This document shows positions 1-5,988 of a stretch of 14,610 nucleotides of DNA, in pieces. The notes under the pieces are model-generated. The model had not been told where the DNA came from. It saw only the letters and a list, made by a program, of their open reading frames with translations, and ran no database searches. The translations under genes and the position numbers were made by a program. The stretch is from contig PXQM01000067.1 of the NCBI GenBank assembly GCA_003021325.1, positions 1 through 14,610 of the forward strand. The letters are read 5' to 3'. The DNA is from Halobacteriales archaeon QH_10_70_21. Lineage in GTDB: Archaea; Halobacteriota; Halobacteria; Halobacteriales; Haloarculaceae. How positions within the stretch are numbered: position 1 is the first letter of the stretch; each line of letters starts with the position of its first letter.

Positions 1-1
1 G

Positions 2-1273
2 GGCGGCGGCCTGCTGACCGAGGTGCGGGTCAACGGGCTACTGCGGGAGAACGGCGAGATCGTCGGCGTCACCTGCGACGAACTGGACCCCATAACGGCC
101 GACGTCATCATCGCGGCCGACGGCGTGAACTCCGAGCTCGCGCGCGACGCCGGCCTGATGGACTACGACGAGCCCGACGAGTGGTTCCAGGGCGTCAAGG
201 CCGTCGTCGACATGGAGCCCGACGCCATCAACGAGCGGTTCGACGTCGAGCCCGACGACGGCGTCGCCCACCTCTTCTCCGGGGACCTCTTCGAGGGCGT
301 CCGCGGCGGCGGCTTCCTCTACACCAACGAGGACTCGCTGTCGGTCGGGACGGTGTTCCACCTGGACTCGCTGGCGGAGGAGCGGGCCGAGCCGCACGAA
401 CTGCTCGACGCGCTGTTGACACACCCGCTGCTGGACCAGTGGTTCCAGGGCGAGTACCACGAGCGGGAGTACTCGGCGAAGCTCGTGCCGGACTCGAAGA
501 AGGCCGCCCACCCCTCGCCCCACGAGGGGCGGCTGCTCCTGGTCGGCGACGCGGCCGGCCAGATGCAGGCCCAGGGGCCGATAATCAAGGGGATGAACCA
601 CGCCGTCACCGCGGGCGGGCTCGCCGCGGAGGCGCTCGCCGAGGCGAAGTCCCGCGGCAACGAGGCGTCGGCCGGCGCCCTCTACGAGCAGAAGCTCGTC
701 GACGAGGGCGTGATGGCCAAGCTCCGGCCGAAGCGCTACCGGATGACCCGGACGCTCTCGGAGAGCGACGTCGTGACGAAGGTGGCCGGCGGCGTGCTCG
801 ACTCGGCGGTCGGGCGGGCCGGCGTGAAGCTGTTCGACGGCGTCCTCGAGCGGGCGTTCAACTCGCCGTTCCTGCTCGGGATGATTCCCGACACCCGGAC
901 CTCCTACGTGACGGTGCCGCGGGTGGTCGCCGAGACGCTCGGCGAGCGGGTCGACGCCGACAACGACGTCGAGCCGCCGGAGCTGGACGACCGCATCGGC
1001 GACCTCACCTACGACGTCGGCGACCCGCACATCGAGCTCCTCGACAACAGCTACGAGGCCAGCGGCACGGCCGTGACGGCCTGTCCGGTCAGCGCCCGCG
1101 ACTTCGGCGGCGGCTGCTACCGCGAGGAGACCGTCGGGACGAACGGCAGCGAGCAGCGGGTCGTCAGCCTCGACACCCAGCCCTGCGTCGAGTGCGGCAC
1201 GTGTGCCGTCGTCGCCGACACGGAGTGGGACCACCCCGCCGGCGGCAAGGGCGTCGAGTTCAAGGACGGATGA
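2..1273 (+). CDS. fixC: FixC-type electron-transfer flavoprotein:quinone oxidoreductase with C-terminal FixX-like ferredoxin domain (5' partial)
   Basis: The reading frame is open from base 2, so the N-terminal Rossmann FAD-binding part lies upstream; 423 residues are visible. The protein should pass electrons from electron-transfer flavoprotein (FixAB) through FAD and an Fe-S cluster to membrane quinone. Visible FAD-family motifs are IIAADGVNSELAR (about residues 37-49 of the fragment) and the second FAD motif LLLVGDAAGQ followed by GPIIKGMNHA (near 173-200). The last 70 residues look like FixX: a Cys in TACP (residue 361) and the cluster motif CVECGTC (395, 398, 401), the four-Cys set expected for one 4Fe-4S centre; Cys372 is extra. 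FixC and FixX are separate proteins in enterobacteria, so this is a fused form like mitochondrial ETF-QO. The stop overlaps the next ATG by 4 bp. fixA and fixB are probably upstream, outside the window. Confidence 0.9.
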   Translation, partial: GGGLLTEVRVNGLLRENGEIVGVTCDELDPITADVIIAADGVNSELARDAGLMDYDEPDEWFQGVKAVVDMEPDAINERFDVEPDDGVAHLFSGDLFEGVRGGGFLYTNEDSLSVGTVFHLDSLAEERAEPHELLDALLTHPLLDQWFQGEYHEREYSAKLVPDSKKAAHPSPHEGRLLLVGDAAGQMQAQGPIIKGMNHAVTAGGLAAEALAEAKSRGNEASAGALYEQKLVDEGVMAKLRPKRYRMTRTLSESDVVTKVAGGVLDSAVGRAGVKLFDGVLERAFNSPFLLGMIPDTRTSYVTVPRVVAETLGERVDADNDVEPPELDDRIGDLTYDVGDPHIELLDNSYEASGTAVTACPVSARDFGGGCYREETVGTNGSEQRVVSLDTQPCVECGTCAVVADTEWDHPAGGKGVEFKDG

Positions 1274-1656
1274 GCGACATCCCGGAGCGTGTCGCCGAGC
1301 TATCCGAGCGCGCCCGCCGGGACCGGGAGGCCTTCGAGCCGCCCACGGAGCCGCCCGACGAGGAGGCGGCCCTGCAGTACCTGACCGAGGGCGCCGGACA
1401 GGTCGTCGCACTCTACATCGAGACCCGGACGGACGAGATGTTCCGCTTCAACGACGCCCAGTTCGCCCTGCTGGAGCGGGCGCTCAACGACTGGCTGGAG
1501 CTGTACGCGGCCTGCTACGGCGCGGAACTCGAGGCGACCTACACCGTCCGGGAGGCGGCTGAGCTGCTGATGGACACCCACAGCATCCGCGAGACGGCCG
1601 CCCTCCTGACGCGGATTCCGGACCGCGACCGCCGCGAGGCCTGGCTGCACGGCTGA
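1270..1656 (+). CDS. Hypothetical 128-aa protein coupled to FixC
   Basis: I do not recognise a family. The start is the ATG that overlaps the FixC stop codon (ATGA), so translation is probably coupled. The protein is acidic and looks mainly helical: a charged N-terminal helix (residues 4-22), a proline-rich link (FEPPTEPP, 22-29), then amphipathic helices with a conserved-looking block around ALYIETRTDEMFRFND (47-62) and DWLELYAACYG (74-84), ending with TVREAAELLMDTH and further helix. There is no signal peptide, membrane segment or metal-binding motif; the single Cys is residue 82. Position suggests a small cytosolic partner of the FixABCX electron-transfer system, but that is inference from gene order alone. 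Confidence 0.8.
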   Translation: MSDIPERVAELSERARRDREAFEPPTEPPDEEAALQYLTEGAGQVVALYIETRTDEMFRFNDAQFALLERALNDWLELYAACYGAELEATYTVREAAELLMDTHSIRETAALLTRIPDRDRREAWLHG

Positions 1657-1696
1657 GCCGGCGGCCGGTCCGTCTATATTACGTTGCTGGAACCGG

Positions 1697-1708
1697 CAAT
1701 AATTTTAT
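1697..1708 (+). promoter_or_regulatory. TATA-box region of the HTH-GNAT gene
   Basis: An AT-rich island (TAATTTTAT, 1700-1708) preceded by AACCGG stands out in GC-rich DNA. Its centre lies about 30 nt before the ATG at 1734, the distance expected for a leaderless haloarchaeal transcript. This is why 1734 is preferred over the in-frame ATGs at 1707 and 1719, which overlap or nearly touch the box. Confidence 0.6.
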
Positions 1709-1733
1709 GTACCGGTTGATGCTACCAGTTGGC

Positions 1734-2471
1734 ATGCAGTTCTCCGACGACCTCGAATTCAGCCACCGTGACCGCAAGGACATCTACGAGTACGTCGAGC
1801 GGTACGGCACGGTCGACTACGGGGACGCGCGGACGTCGCTGAACATGAGTCCGGAGGCGTTCGGCCACCACGTCGCCGTCCTCAAGCGGGACGGCATCGT
1901 GGCGCGGACGGAGGACGACGAGCTCACCATCGCCTTCGAGGACGACAGCGAGGAGACGTTCGTCGACGAGGGGCTGGAGGTCACCATCCGGCAGGCCCGC
2001 GAGGAGGACCTAACGGGGCTCGTGGGCGCCATCCGGGAGGCGCTCTCCGAGGAGACCTACATCGAGGGCGAGAGCATCGCCGACGTCGTCGAGAGCGAGA
2101 ACGTCCTGCTACGCCACAACGAGGTCCAGTCGCGCGTCTTCTTCGTCGCAACGGTCCACGGTGACGTCGTCGGGTGGGTCCACATCCACGCGCCCGAGAT
2201 AGAGAAGCTGCGACACACGGCCGAGCTCACCGTCGGCGTCATCGACGAGTACCGCGGCCACGGCATCGGGACGAAGCTACTGGACCGCGGCGTCGACTGG
2301 GCGCTCGACCACGACTTCGAGAAGCTCTACAACAGCGTCCCCGCGACCAACGAGGACGCCATCCAGTTCCTCGAGGAGCGCGGCTGGGACACCGAGGCCG
2401 TCCGCGAGGACCACTACAAAATCGGCGACGACTACGTCGACGAGGTGATGATGGCCAAGGGACTCGCCTAG
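1734..2471 (+). CDS. HTH-GNAT fusion: winged-helix domain plus N-acetyltransferase
   Basis: A 245-aa cytosolic protein with two parts. Residues about 10-68 resemble a winged helix (helix HRDRKDIYEYVERYG, then SPEAFGHHVAVLKRDGIV as recognition helix and turn into the wing). Residues about 83-240 are a GNAT acetyltransferase: TIRQAREEDL opens the fold, the acetyl-CoA loop is YRGHGIGTKLL (173-183), and the late asparagine/alanine segment ATNEDAIQFLEERGW (204-218) is typical. It should transfer acetyl from acetyl-CoA to an amino group; the substrate cannot be read from sequence. The HTH may give DNA binding, or may only mediate dimerisation. The ATG at 1734 is chosen because a TATA-like box sits about 30 nt upstream; a start at 1707 would add nine residues. 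The stop codon overlaps that of the convergent gene. Confidence 0.85.
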   Translation: MQFSDDLEFSHRDRKDIYEYVERYGTVDYGDARTSLNMSPEAFGHHVAVLKRDGIVARTEDDELTIAFEDDSEETFVDEGLEVTIRQAREEDLTGLVGAIREALSEETYIEGESIADVVESENVLLRHNEVQSRVFFVATVHGDVVGWVHIHAPEIEKLRHTAELTVGVIDEYRGHGIGTKLLDRGVDWALDHDFEKLYNSVPATNEDAIQFLEERGWDTEAVREDHYKIGDDYVDEVMMAKGLA

Positions 2472-2629
2472 GGGAGCTCCTCGTCGGCCTCGTCGAGCGG
2501 GTCGGCGACGATACCGTCCCGCTGTGCGTACACCCTTGCGTGACCGGTGCAGACGACCCTGTTTTCGTCCCACGGAACGTGGAGCCTGACCGCCCCCGGC
2601 TCCGAACAGTCCGGCTCGGTACACTCCAT
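2468..2629 (-). CDS. Putative zinc-binding microprotein, 53 aa
   Basis: A short acidic protein with the potential metal ligands Cys3, Cys8, Cys27 and His30 (C-x4-C, then CTGH), arranged like a single treble-clef or zinc-ribbon-type site. The rest is polar with an acidic end (DPLDEADEELP). The ATG at 2629 is chosen because the first Cys follows at once and a GGGAG ribosome-binding-like sequence lies just upstream on the minus strand; an upstream in-frame extension to 2692 adds a basic, low-quality stretch. Its stop codon overlaps the stop of the converging HTH-GNAT gene. Haloarchaea encode many such small Cys-rich proteins, most of unknown function. Zinc binding is inferred from the ligand pattern only. 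Confidence 0.7.
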   Translation of the reverse strand: MECTEPDCSEPGAVRLHVPWDENRVVCTGHARVYAQRDGIVADPLDEADEELP

Positions 2630-2751
2630 GTGCTCCCTTCGGCGGGCCGGGTAACAGCAGTTGCGGTTCGGCGTCGCCCGTGGCACCCACACCGTCGAAG
2701 CCCGGCCGTTTGGCCCTCTCTAACTACGGTGGCGGACCCGAACCGCCCGGT

Positions 2752-3234
2752 ATGGTGGACCGAATCGGGCGGCGCGAACTCCTGGCGGCCGCCGGCGCGG
2801 TCGGGTTCGGGGGCGTGGCGGCCTACTCGTGGACGCGGCTCGCGCCCGGCCGCGGCCGGGTCGCAGCACGCACCGTGACCGCGGCCGACGAGCGACTGCT
2901 CCACGAGTCCGACGAGGACCGCACGCTCGGGGCGTTCTTCGTCGAGCGGGACTACGAGGACCCCTCGGAGGTCCTCGTCTCCGAGCACCTCTCGGCCCTG
3001 CAGGCGGCGTACGACGACGTCGAGTACCGGCTGCGTATCGCCGGCCCCTCCGGAACCGAGTGGTTCACGACGAACGTCAGCGTGTTCGATACGGTTGACC
3101 TCGGCGACCACGTGACCTACCAGGTTTCCGTGGCGGAGGGTGGGAACATCAGGACCCTCTCCTGTGTCGCCCCGACGGCCGGAGAGCTCCAGACCCGGTG
3201 CGAGTTCGAGGAGGTCGACGTGACGAAGAGGTAG
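2752..3234 (+). CDS. Small Tat-signal protein, exported or membrane-anchored, function unknown
   Basis: A 160-aa protein beginning with a twin-arginine type signal: GRRELLAAAG (Arg7, Arg8) followed by a hydrophobic stretch to about residue 26, the usual haloarchaeal Tat pattern. No Cys follows the hydrophobic part, so it is not a lipoprotein, and no clear cleavage site is seen, so an uncleaved anchor is possible. The rest is a compact, probably beta-rich domain with two cysteines, Cys138 and Cys150, that could form a disulfide outside the cell. I do not recognise the family. The ATG at 2752 is chosen because it places the RR motif at the N-terminus; an in-frame GTG at 2680 would bury the signal. 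A weak AT-rich element (CTCTAACTA, 2717-2725) lies about 31 nt upstream. Confidence 0.75.
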   Translation: MVDRIGRRELLAAAGAVGFGGVAAYSWTRLAPGRGRVAARTVTAADERLLHESDEDRTLGAFFVERDYEDPSEVLVSEHLSALQAAYDDVEYRLRIAGPSGTEWFTTNVSVFDTVDLGDHVTYQVSVAEGGNIRTLSCVAPTAGELQTRCEFEEVDVTKR

Positions 3235-3249
3235 GGCACGGCGCGCGGG

Positions 3250-3264
3250 CCGGTCGGGGACCGG
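3250..3264. repeat. Short GC-rich hairpin between convergent genes
   Basis: CCGGTC (3250-3255), a GGG loop and GACCGG (3259-3264) form a perfect 6-bp stem in the 67-bp gap between the converging Tat-signal and DUF456 genes. It has no T-tract on either side, and such stems arise easily in GC-rich DNA, so a terminator role is only possible. Confidence 0.3.
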
Positions 3265-3301
3265 GACGAACCGGTAAAACGGCGGGCATCGTGCCGCCGG
3301 A

Positions 3302-3778
3302 CTACCGGACTGCAACGAGGAAGCCGACGAGCACCGCGGCCGTCAGCAGCACCTGCATCACCGCCGAGACCAGGATACCGACGGTCGCGTAGGCCGCCGT
3401 CCGGGCGCCGCTGTCGACGTCGCCGTGGCGGCGGCACTCCAGTGCGAAGACGACGGCGAAGATGCCGACCACGACGCCGAGGGGGCCGAGCACGAACGCG
3501 AGCGCGATGCCGCCCAGCGCGGCGGCCGCGGTGGTGCCGAGCGAGGCGCCGCCGAACCTGGCCGAGATGGCGCCCCCGAGCCAGTCGAGGACGAGCGCGA
3601 ACAGCCCCAGCGTGACGAGGAGGACGACCACGAGCGTCCCCGGCTCGCCAGTCGCCCACCAGTGGTAGACGACGCCGGTGGTCGAGAGGAGGCTGCCGGG
3701 AACCAGCGGCAGCAGGCTCCCGATGACCCCGGCGACCAACAAGACCGCCGCAATCGCGAATGGGTCGGCGTGGAACAC
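3302..3778 (-). CDS. DUF456 family membrane protein
   Basis: A 158-aa integral membrane protein. The family signature is visible: LLPLVPGSLL (22-31), a second hydrophobic hairpin with LDWLGG (64-69), and the glycine-rich GGASLGTTAAAALGG (76-90). Hydrophobic segments lie at roughly 7-25, 47-67, 84-113 (probably two passes) and 128-156. The role of DUF456 proteins is not established. The start is a GTG at 3778; a T-rich box on the minus strand about 26 nt upstream supports it and implies a leaderless mRNA. It lies 51 bp downstream of the P450 gene on the same strand but seems to have its own promoter. Confidence 0.85.
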   Translation of the reverse strand: MFHADPFAIAAVLLVAGVIGSLLPLVPGSLLSTTGVVYHWWATGEPGTLVVVLLVTLGLFALVLDWLGGAISARFGGASLGTTAAAALGGIALAFVLGPLGVVVGIFAVVFALECRRHGDVDSGARTAAYATVGILVSAVMQVLLTAAVLVGFLVAVR

Positions 3779-3800
3779 GGGTTGGCGTACGGGCGGCAGA

Positions 3801-3807
3801 CAAAAAC
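3801..3807 (-). promoter_or_regulatory. TATA-like box of the DUF456 gene
   Basis: On the minus strand the sequence reads GTTTTTG, centred about 26 nt before the GTG at 3778. It is the only AT-rich run in the gap between the P450 stop and the DUF456 start, and the spacing fits a leaderless transcript. Confidence 0.5.
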
Positions 3808-3829
3808 GGTGGGGGGTCTGGGGCGGGCG

Positions 3830-5200
3830 TCAGCGGTGGCGAACCCTCGCCCGGACGGGCTCGGAGGGCCGGAGCGTGAGCGCCATGTCGAGGTCCGGGT
3901 CGGGGTCGGAGACCAGCTCGAACTCGACGCGCTGGAGGAGCGTCGGCACCACCGTCTTCAGCTCCTGCATCGCAAACCGCATGCCGATGCAGTGTCTGGG
4001 ACCGCCACCGAACGGGAAGTAGGCGTACTCCGGTAGCGATTCCTCGAACTCGTCGGTCCAGCGGTCCGGGTCGAACGTCTCCGGGTCGTCGTACCACCGG
4101 TCGTCGGTGTGGACGAAGAACTGCGGCAGCGAGAGGTTCGTTCCCTCGGGAATCCGGTAGCCGCCGAGCTCGACGTCCTCGCGGGCCGTCCGGAAGATGA
4201 CGTAGGCAGGCGGGTACAGCCGGAGTGTCTCGTCGATGACGCGCTCGGTGTACTCCAGGTCCGGCAGGTCCTCGAGTCGCGGCCGCCGGCCGCCGAGGAC
4301 GGCCTCGTACTCCTCGTGGAGCCGCCGCCGGACGTCGTCGTGCTGTGAGACGAGGAGGACGAGGTACGTCAGCGCCAGCGACGTCGTCTCGTGGCCCGCA
4401 AAGAGGAACGTCGCCATGCTGTCTCTGAGCTCCTCGTGTGGGAGGTGCTCGCCGGGGTCGGTCTCGGCGCCCATCAGCGACGCCAGCAGGTCGTCGTACT
4501 CGTCGGTCGACCCGCGCCGCTCCGCGATGAGGTCGTCGACGAAGGGGTGGAACTCCGAGACGGCCCGCCTGAACCGCAGGTTCCGCGGCGTCGGCATCCA
4601 CAGCGGCAGGAACGTCGAGACGCCGTCGAGGTCCCCGCGGTCGTTGATGGCCGCCGCCACCTCGGTCACGACGTCGGCGTCCCCGCCGAGGTCGAGGTCG
4701 AACAGCGACCGCGAGAGGATGCGAAGCGTGAGCCGAGAGAACCGCCGGTCGAGCGCCACCGTCTCGCCGTCGGCCCACTCGTCGGCCATCTCGTCGGCGT
4801 ACCGGCCCATCGCGTCGCCGTACTCGCGGATGCGGTCGGGGGTGAACGCCTGCTGGGCGGCCGTCCGCTGGCGCTGCCACTGTTCGCCCTCCGCCAGGAG
4901 CAGCCCCTCGCTCATGAACTCGCCGCCGAGGTCCTCGAACCCGAACTTGCCGAACCGCTCGTTGTCCGTCACCAGCACGCGCTCTATGAGGTCGGGATGC
5001 AGGACCGTACAGAACTCCATCCGGGGCACGCTGTAGCTCACGACGTCGCCGTACTCGCTCAGTTCGTCGTAGAAGGCCCACGGGTCGTCCACGAGCGGCC
5101 GGACGTTCCCTAGCACCGGGAGCCCGTCCGGACCCGGCGGCGTCTCCGATGGCAGGTCGGTTCCGTGCTCGTCGGCCGTCCCCGTCGCGTTCCGGGCCAT
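3830..5200 (-). CDS. Cytochrome P450
   Basis: A 456-aa haem-thiolate monooxygenase with every family landmark: I-helix oxygen-activation motif AGHETT (268-273), K-helix ETLR (Glu324, Arg327), the PERF-region equivalent FDPDRW (376-381) and the haem-binding loop FPFGGGPRHCIG (395-406) with ligand Cys404. The proline-rich start PPGPDGLPVLGN (21-32) is typical, and no membrane anchor precedes it, so the enzyme should be soluble. It would insert one oxygen from O2 into a hydrophobic substrate using electrons from a ferredoxin partner; no dedicated partner gene is adjacent. The substrate cannot be read. The ATG at 5200 is used. A Bat-type regulator gene begins 80 bp away in the opposite direction and may control it. 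Confidence 0.95.
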   Translation of the reverse strand: MARNATGTADEHGTDLPSETPPGPDGLPVLGNVRPLVDDPWAFYDELSEYGDVVSYSVPRMEFCTVLHPDLIERVLVTDNERFGKFGFEDLGGEFMSEGLLLAEGEQWQRQRTAAQQAFTPDRIREYGDAMGRYADEMADEWADGETVALDRRFSRLTLRILSRSLFDLDLGGDADVVTEVAAAINDRGDLDGVSTFLPLWMPTPRNLRFRRAVSEFHPFVDDLIAERRGSTDEYDDLLASLMGAETDPGEHLPHEELRDSMATFLFAGHETTSLALTYLVLLVSQHDDVRRRLHEEYEAVLGGRRPRLEDLPDLEYTERVIDETLRLYPPAYVIFRTAREDVELGGYRIPEGTNLSLPQFFVHTDDRWYDDPETFDPDRWTDEFEESLPEYAYFPFGGGPRHCIGMRFAMQELKTVVPTLLQRVEFELVSDPDPDLDMALTLRPSEPVRARVRHR

Positions 5201-5250
5201 GGCGGGGGTTCGGCCGGATTCTCGGTATCAGTTCTCCCGATATTCCTAGG

Positions 5251-5262
5251 TTTCTTTTGTAT
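5251..5262 (+). promoter_or_regulatory. TATA-like region of the Bat-type regulator in the divergent P450/regulator gap
   Basis: TTTCTTTTGTAT is centred about 25 nt before the ATG at 5281, consistent with a leaderless mRNA. The same 80-bp gap must hold the P450 promoter on the other strand; the best candidate there is the AATATC stretch (minus strand, 5238-5243), which would give a short leader. The two promoters are close enough to be regulated together. Confidence 0.45.
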
Positions 5263-5280
5263 CGAGCCGTACGCGGGGGT

Positions 5281-5955
5281 ATGCGGTACATCCGGGTCCG
5301 GCTCGAGCAGCCGGAGTGGATGCGGCACCCGATGCAGGAGTTCCTCGCGACCTCGGAGTCGATGGTCCGCGAGGAGATGCTGGCCTGGAACCTCTCGCGG
5401 GAGGACGTCTCCTTTCTGCTGTTCTACGTGGAGGGTGACATCGACGCCTACCGCGAGCGGATCGAGGCGGTCGAGCAGGTCCGGTGGTGCGAGCTGTCGG
5501 CCGTCGACGGGGAGTCGTTCTACGCCTACGTCTGCGAGGAGCACACCGAGTCGCAGGCGCTGTTCTTCGAGCCGTTCGCGGAGCTCCGCCTGGTGGTGGT
5601 GCCGCCGGTGGCCTTCGACTCGGCCGGCGACCTGCGGATGACCGTCGTCGGGCACGGCGGGGGGCTGACGACGCTCGTCGAGGATCTCCGGGGGGTCGCC
5701 GATGTCGGCGTGGAGGTGCTCCGGGTCGGGACCTACGACCGCCGGCACCAGCGGGTCGCCGGCGCGGTGACCGACAGACAGCGGGAGGCGCTGGCGACCG
5801 CGACCGACCTCGGTTACTACGGGGCGCCACGGGAGGCGTCGCTCGCGGAGGTCGCCGCGGCGCTCGGCGTCGCGACCGGCACGGCGTCGGAACTGCTCCG
5901 GGAGGCCGAGGCCAGGGTGATGACCCGACTCGTCGGCGAGGAGAGCGGGGTCTGA
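5281..5955 (+). CDS. Bat-type HTH transcription regulator (short form)
   Basis: A 224-aa regulator of the haloarchaeal bacterio-opsin-activator type. Residues about 1-155 form the alpha/beta domain that usually precedes the HTH in short members (opening MRYIRVRLEQP, then FLLFYVEGD and a beta-rich middle). Residues about 164-216 are the C-terminal HTH_10 domain: TDRQREALATATDLGYY, then SLAEVAAALGVATGTASELLREAE. Unlike Bat itself it has no PAS or GAF sensor domain, so any signal must act through the N-terminal domain or a partner. The start at 5281 agrees with the family start and a TATA-like element 25 nt upstream. Divergent placement beside the P450 gene makes that gene the first candidate target. 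Its 3' end faces tmcA with a 33-bp gap. Confidence 0.88.
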   Translation: MRYIRVRLEQPEWMRHPMQEFLATSESMVREEMLAWNLSREDVSFLLFYVEGDIDAYRERIEAVEQVRWCELSAVDGESFYAYVCEEHTESQALFFEPFAELRLVVVPPVAFDSAGDLRMTVVGHGGGLTTLVEDLRGVADVGVEVLRVGTYDRRHQRVAGAVTDRQREALATATDLGYYGAPREASLAEVAAALGVATGTASELLREAEARVMTRLVGEESGV

Positions 5956-5988
5956 GGAGGAAACGCGTCGACGCCGCTCGAGGGGCGG

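Noticed and set aside
38..1411. A 457-codon open frame on the minus strand opposite fixC.
   Set aside because: Antisense to a clear FixC gene, with low-complexity Arg/Val/Gly-rich translation and no motif.
1707..1733. Upstream in-frame starts (1707, 1719) for the HTH-GNAT gene.
   Set aside because: They overlap or abut the TATA-like box; 1734 fits leaderless spacing.
3117..5291. A 724-codon minus-strand frame across the DUF456 and P450 genes.
   Set aside because: It is the wrong phase of both genes; its translation is Arg/Pro/Gly-rich without domains.
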